From Eubacterium sp. AF22-8LB (GTDB taxonomy: Bacteria > Bacillota_I > Bacilli_A > Erysipelotrichales > Erysipelotrichaceae), in contig NZ_QRVI01000033.1 of NCBI RefSeq assembly GCF_003458715.1, forward strand, positions 1 to 19,413: 19,413 bases of DNA. Direction: 5' to 3'. Under the pieces are notes generated by a model. It was not told the origin of the DNA. It saw nothing but the letters and a program-made list of their open reading frames with translations, and did not search any database. Shown piece after piece: positions 19,378 to 19,413 of the stretch (positions are counted from its first letter, which is position 1; the number at the start of each line of letters is the position of its first letter). The translations under genes and the position numbers were made by a program.

Positions 19378-19413
19378 TGAATATTGGTTTATTTTCTATA
19401 TTCATTTGTCTTA
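19378..19413 (+). CDS. Start of an unidentified gene, cut by the window end
   Basis: An ATG preceded by AGGAGAG at good spacing opens a frame that begins MNIGLFSIFICL and is still open at the last base. The start is hydrophobic and could be a signal peptide or membrane segment. Too little is present to name it. Confidence 0.45.

Overview
The window looks like a chromosome segment from a low-GC, gut-type Firmicute, most like an Erysipelotrichaceae/Erysipelotrichia member. The reasons are strong AT bias, AGGAGG-type ribosome sites, TGA used as stop, CCA encoded in all seven tRNA genes, a bile-salt-hydrolase-type gene, and a FeoA-FeoB fusion. The taxonomic call is inference; there is no rRNA in the window.

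Positions about 75-3536 form a small genomic island at tRNA-Phe. A 66-bp direct repeat (63/66 identical) carries the last 23 nt of tRNA-Phe plus its terminator. One copy belongs to the intact tRNA (3471-3536) and the other stands alone at 75-140. Between them lie a candidate ~65-nt minus-strand RNA, decayed coding remnants, a BlaI-type repressor next to an M56 (BlaR1-like) metallopeptidase with no beta-lactamase, a divergent 31-codon secreted-peptide ORF, a 130-aa membrane protein and a 54-aa tail-anchored protein. No integrase is visible.

Positions 3472-4219 hold a minus-strand operon of seven tRNAs (Arg-Pro-Met-Ile2-Ser-fMet-Phe) with a clear promoter, phased A-tracts upstream and a terminator. 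Diverging from it is nanE-tldD-tldE-sseB (4322-8496), packed like an operon: a ManNAc-6-P epimerase, the TldD/TldE peptidase pair and an SseB-like protein. Next comes cca (8538-9851), with its -10 box only six bases before the ATG, convergent with a marR-MATE efflux operon (11665-9862) that has a clear MarR-type operator. The feoAB fusion (11812-14148) diverges from marR. A Cof-type HAD phosphatase followed by two half-size ChrA transporters (14219-16128) forms the next operon.

The 286-bp gap before the choloylglycine hydrolase gene (16415-17365) holds a complete minus-strand transcription unit: a -35/-10 promoter, two hairpins and an intrinsic terminator. It is a candidate ~135-nt small RNA matching no family I recognise. 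The right end has yigZ (apparently leaderless), a small membrane protein and an unusual GNAT acetyltransferase, all on the minus strand, and the first 12 codons of a plus-strand gene running off the window.

Most of the window is housekeeping. The parts most worth a second look are the tRNA-Phe island with its BlaI/M56 system, the two candidate small RNAs, and the two apparently leaderless genes.
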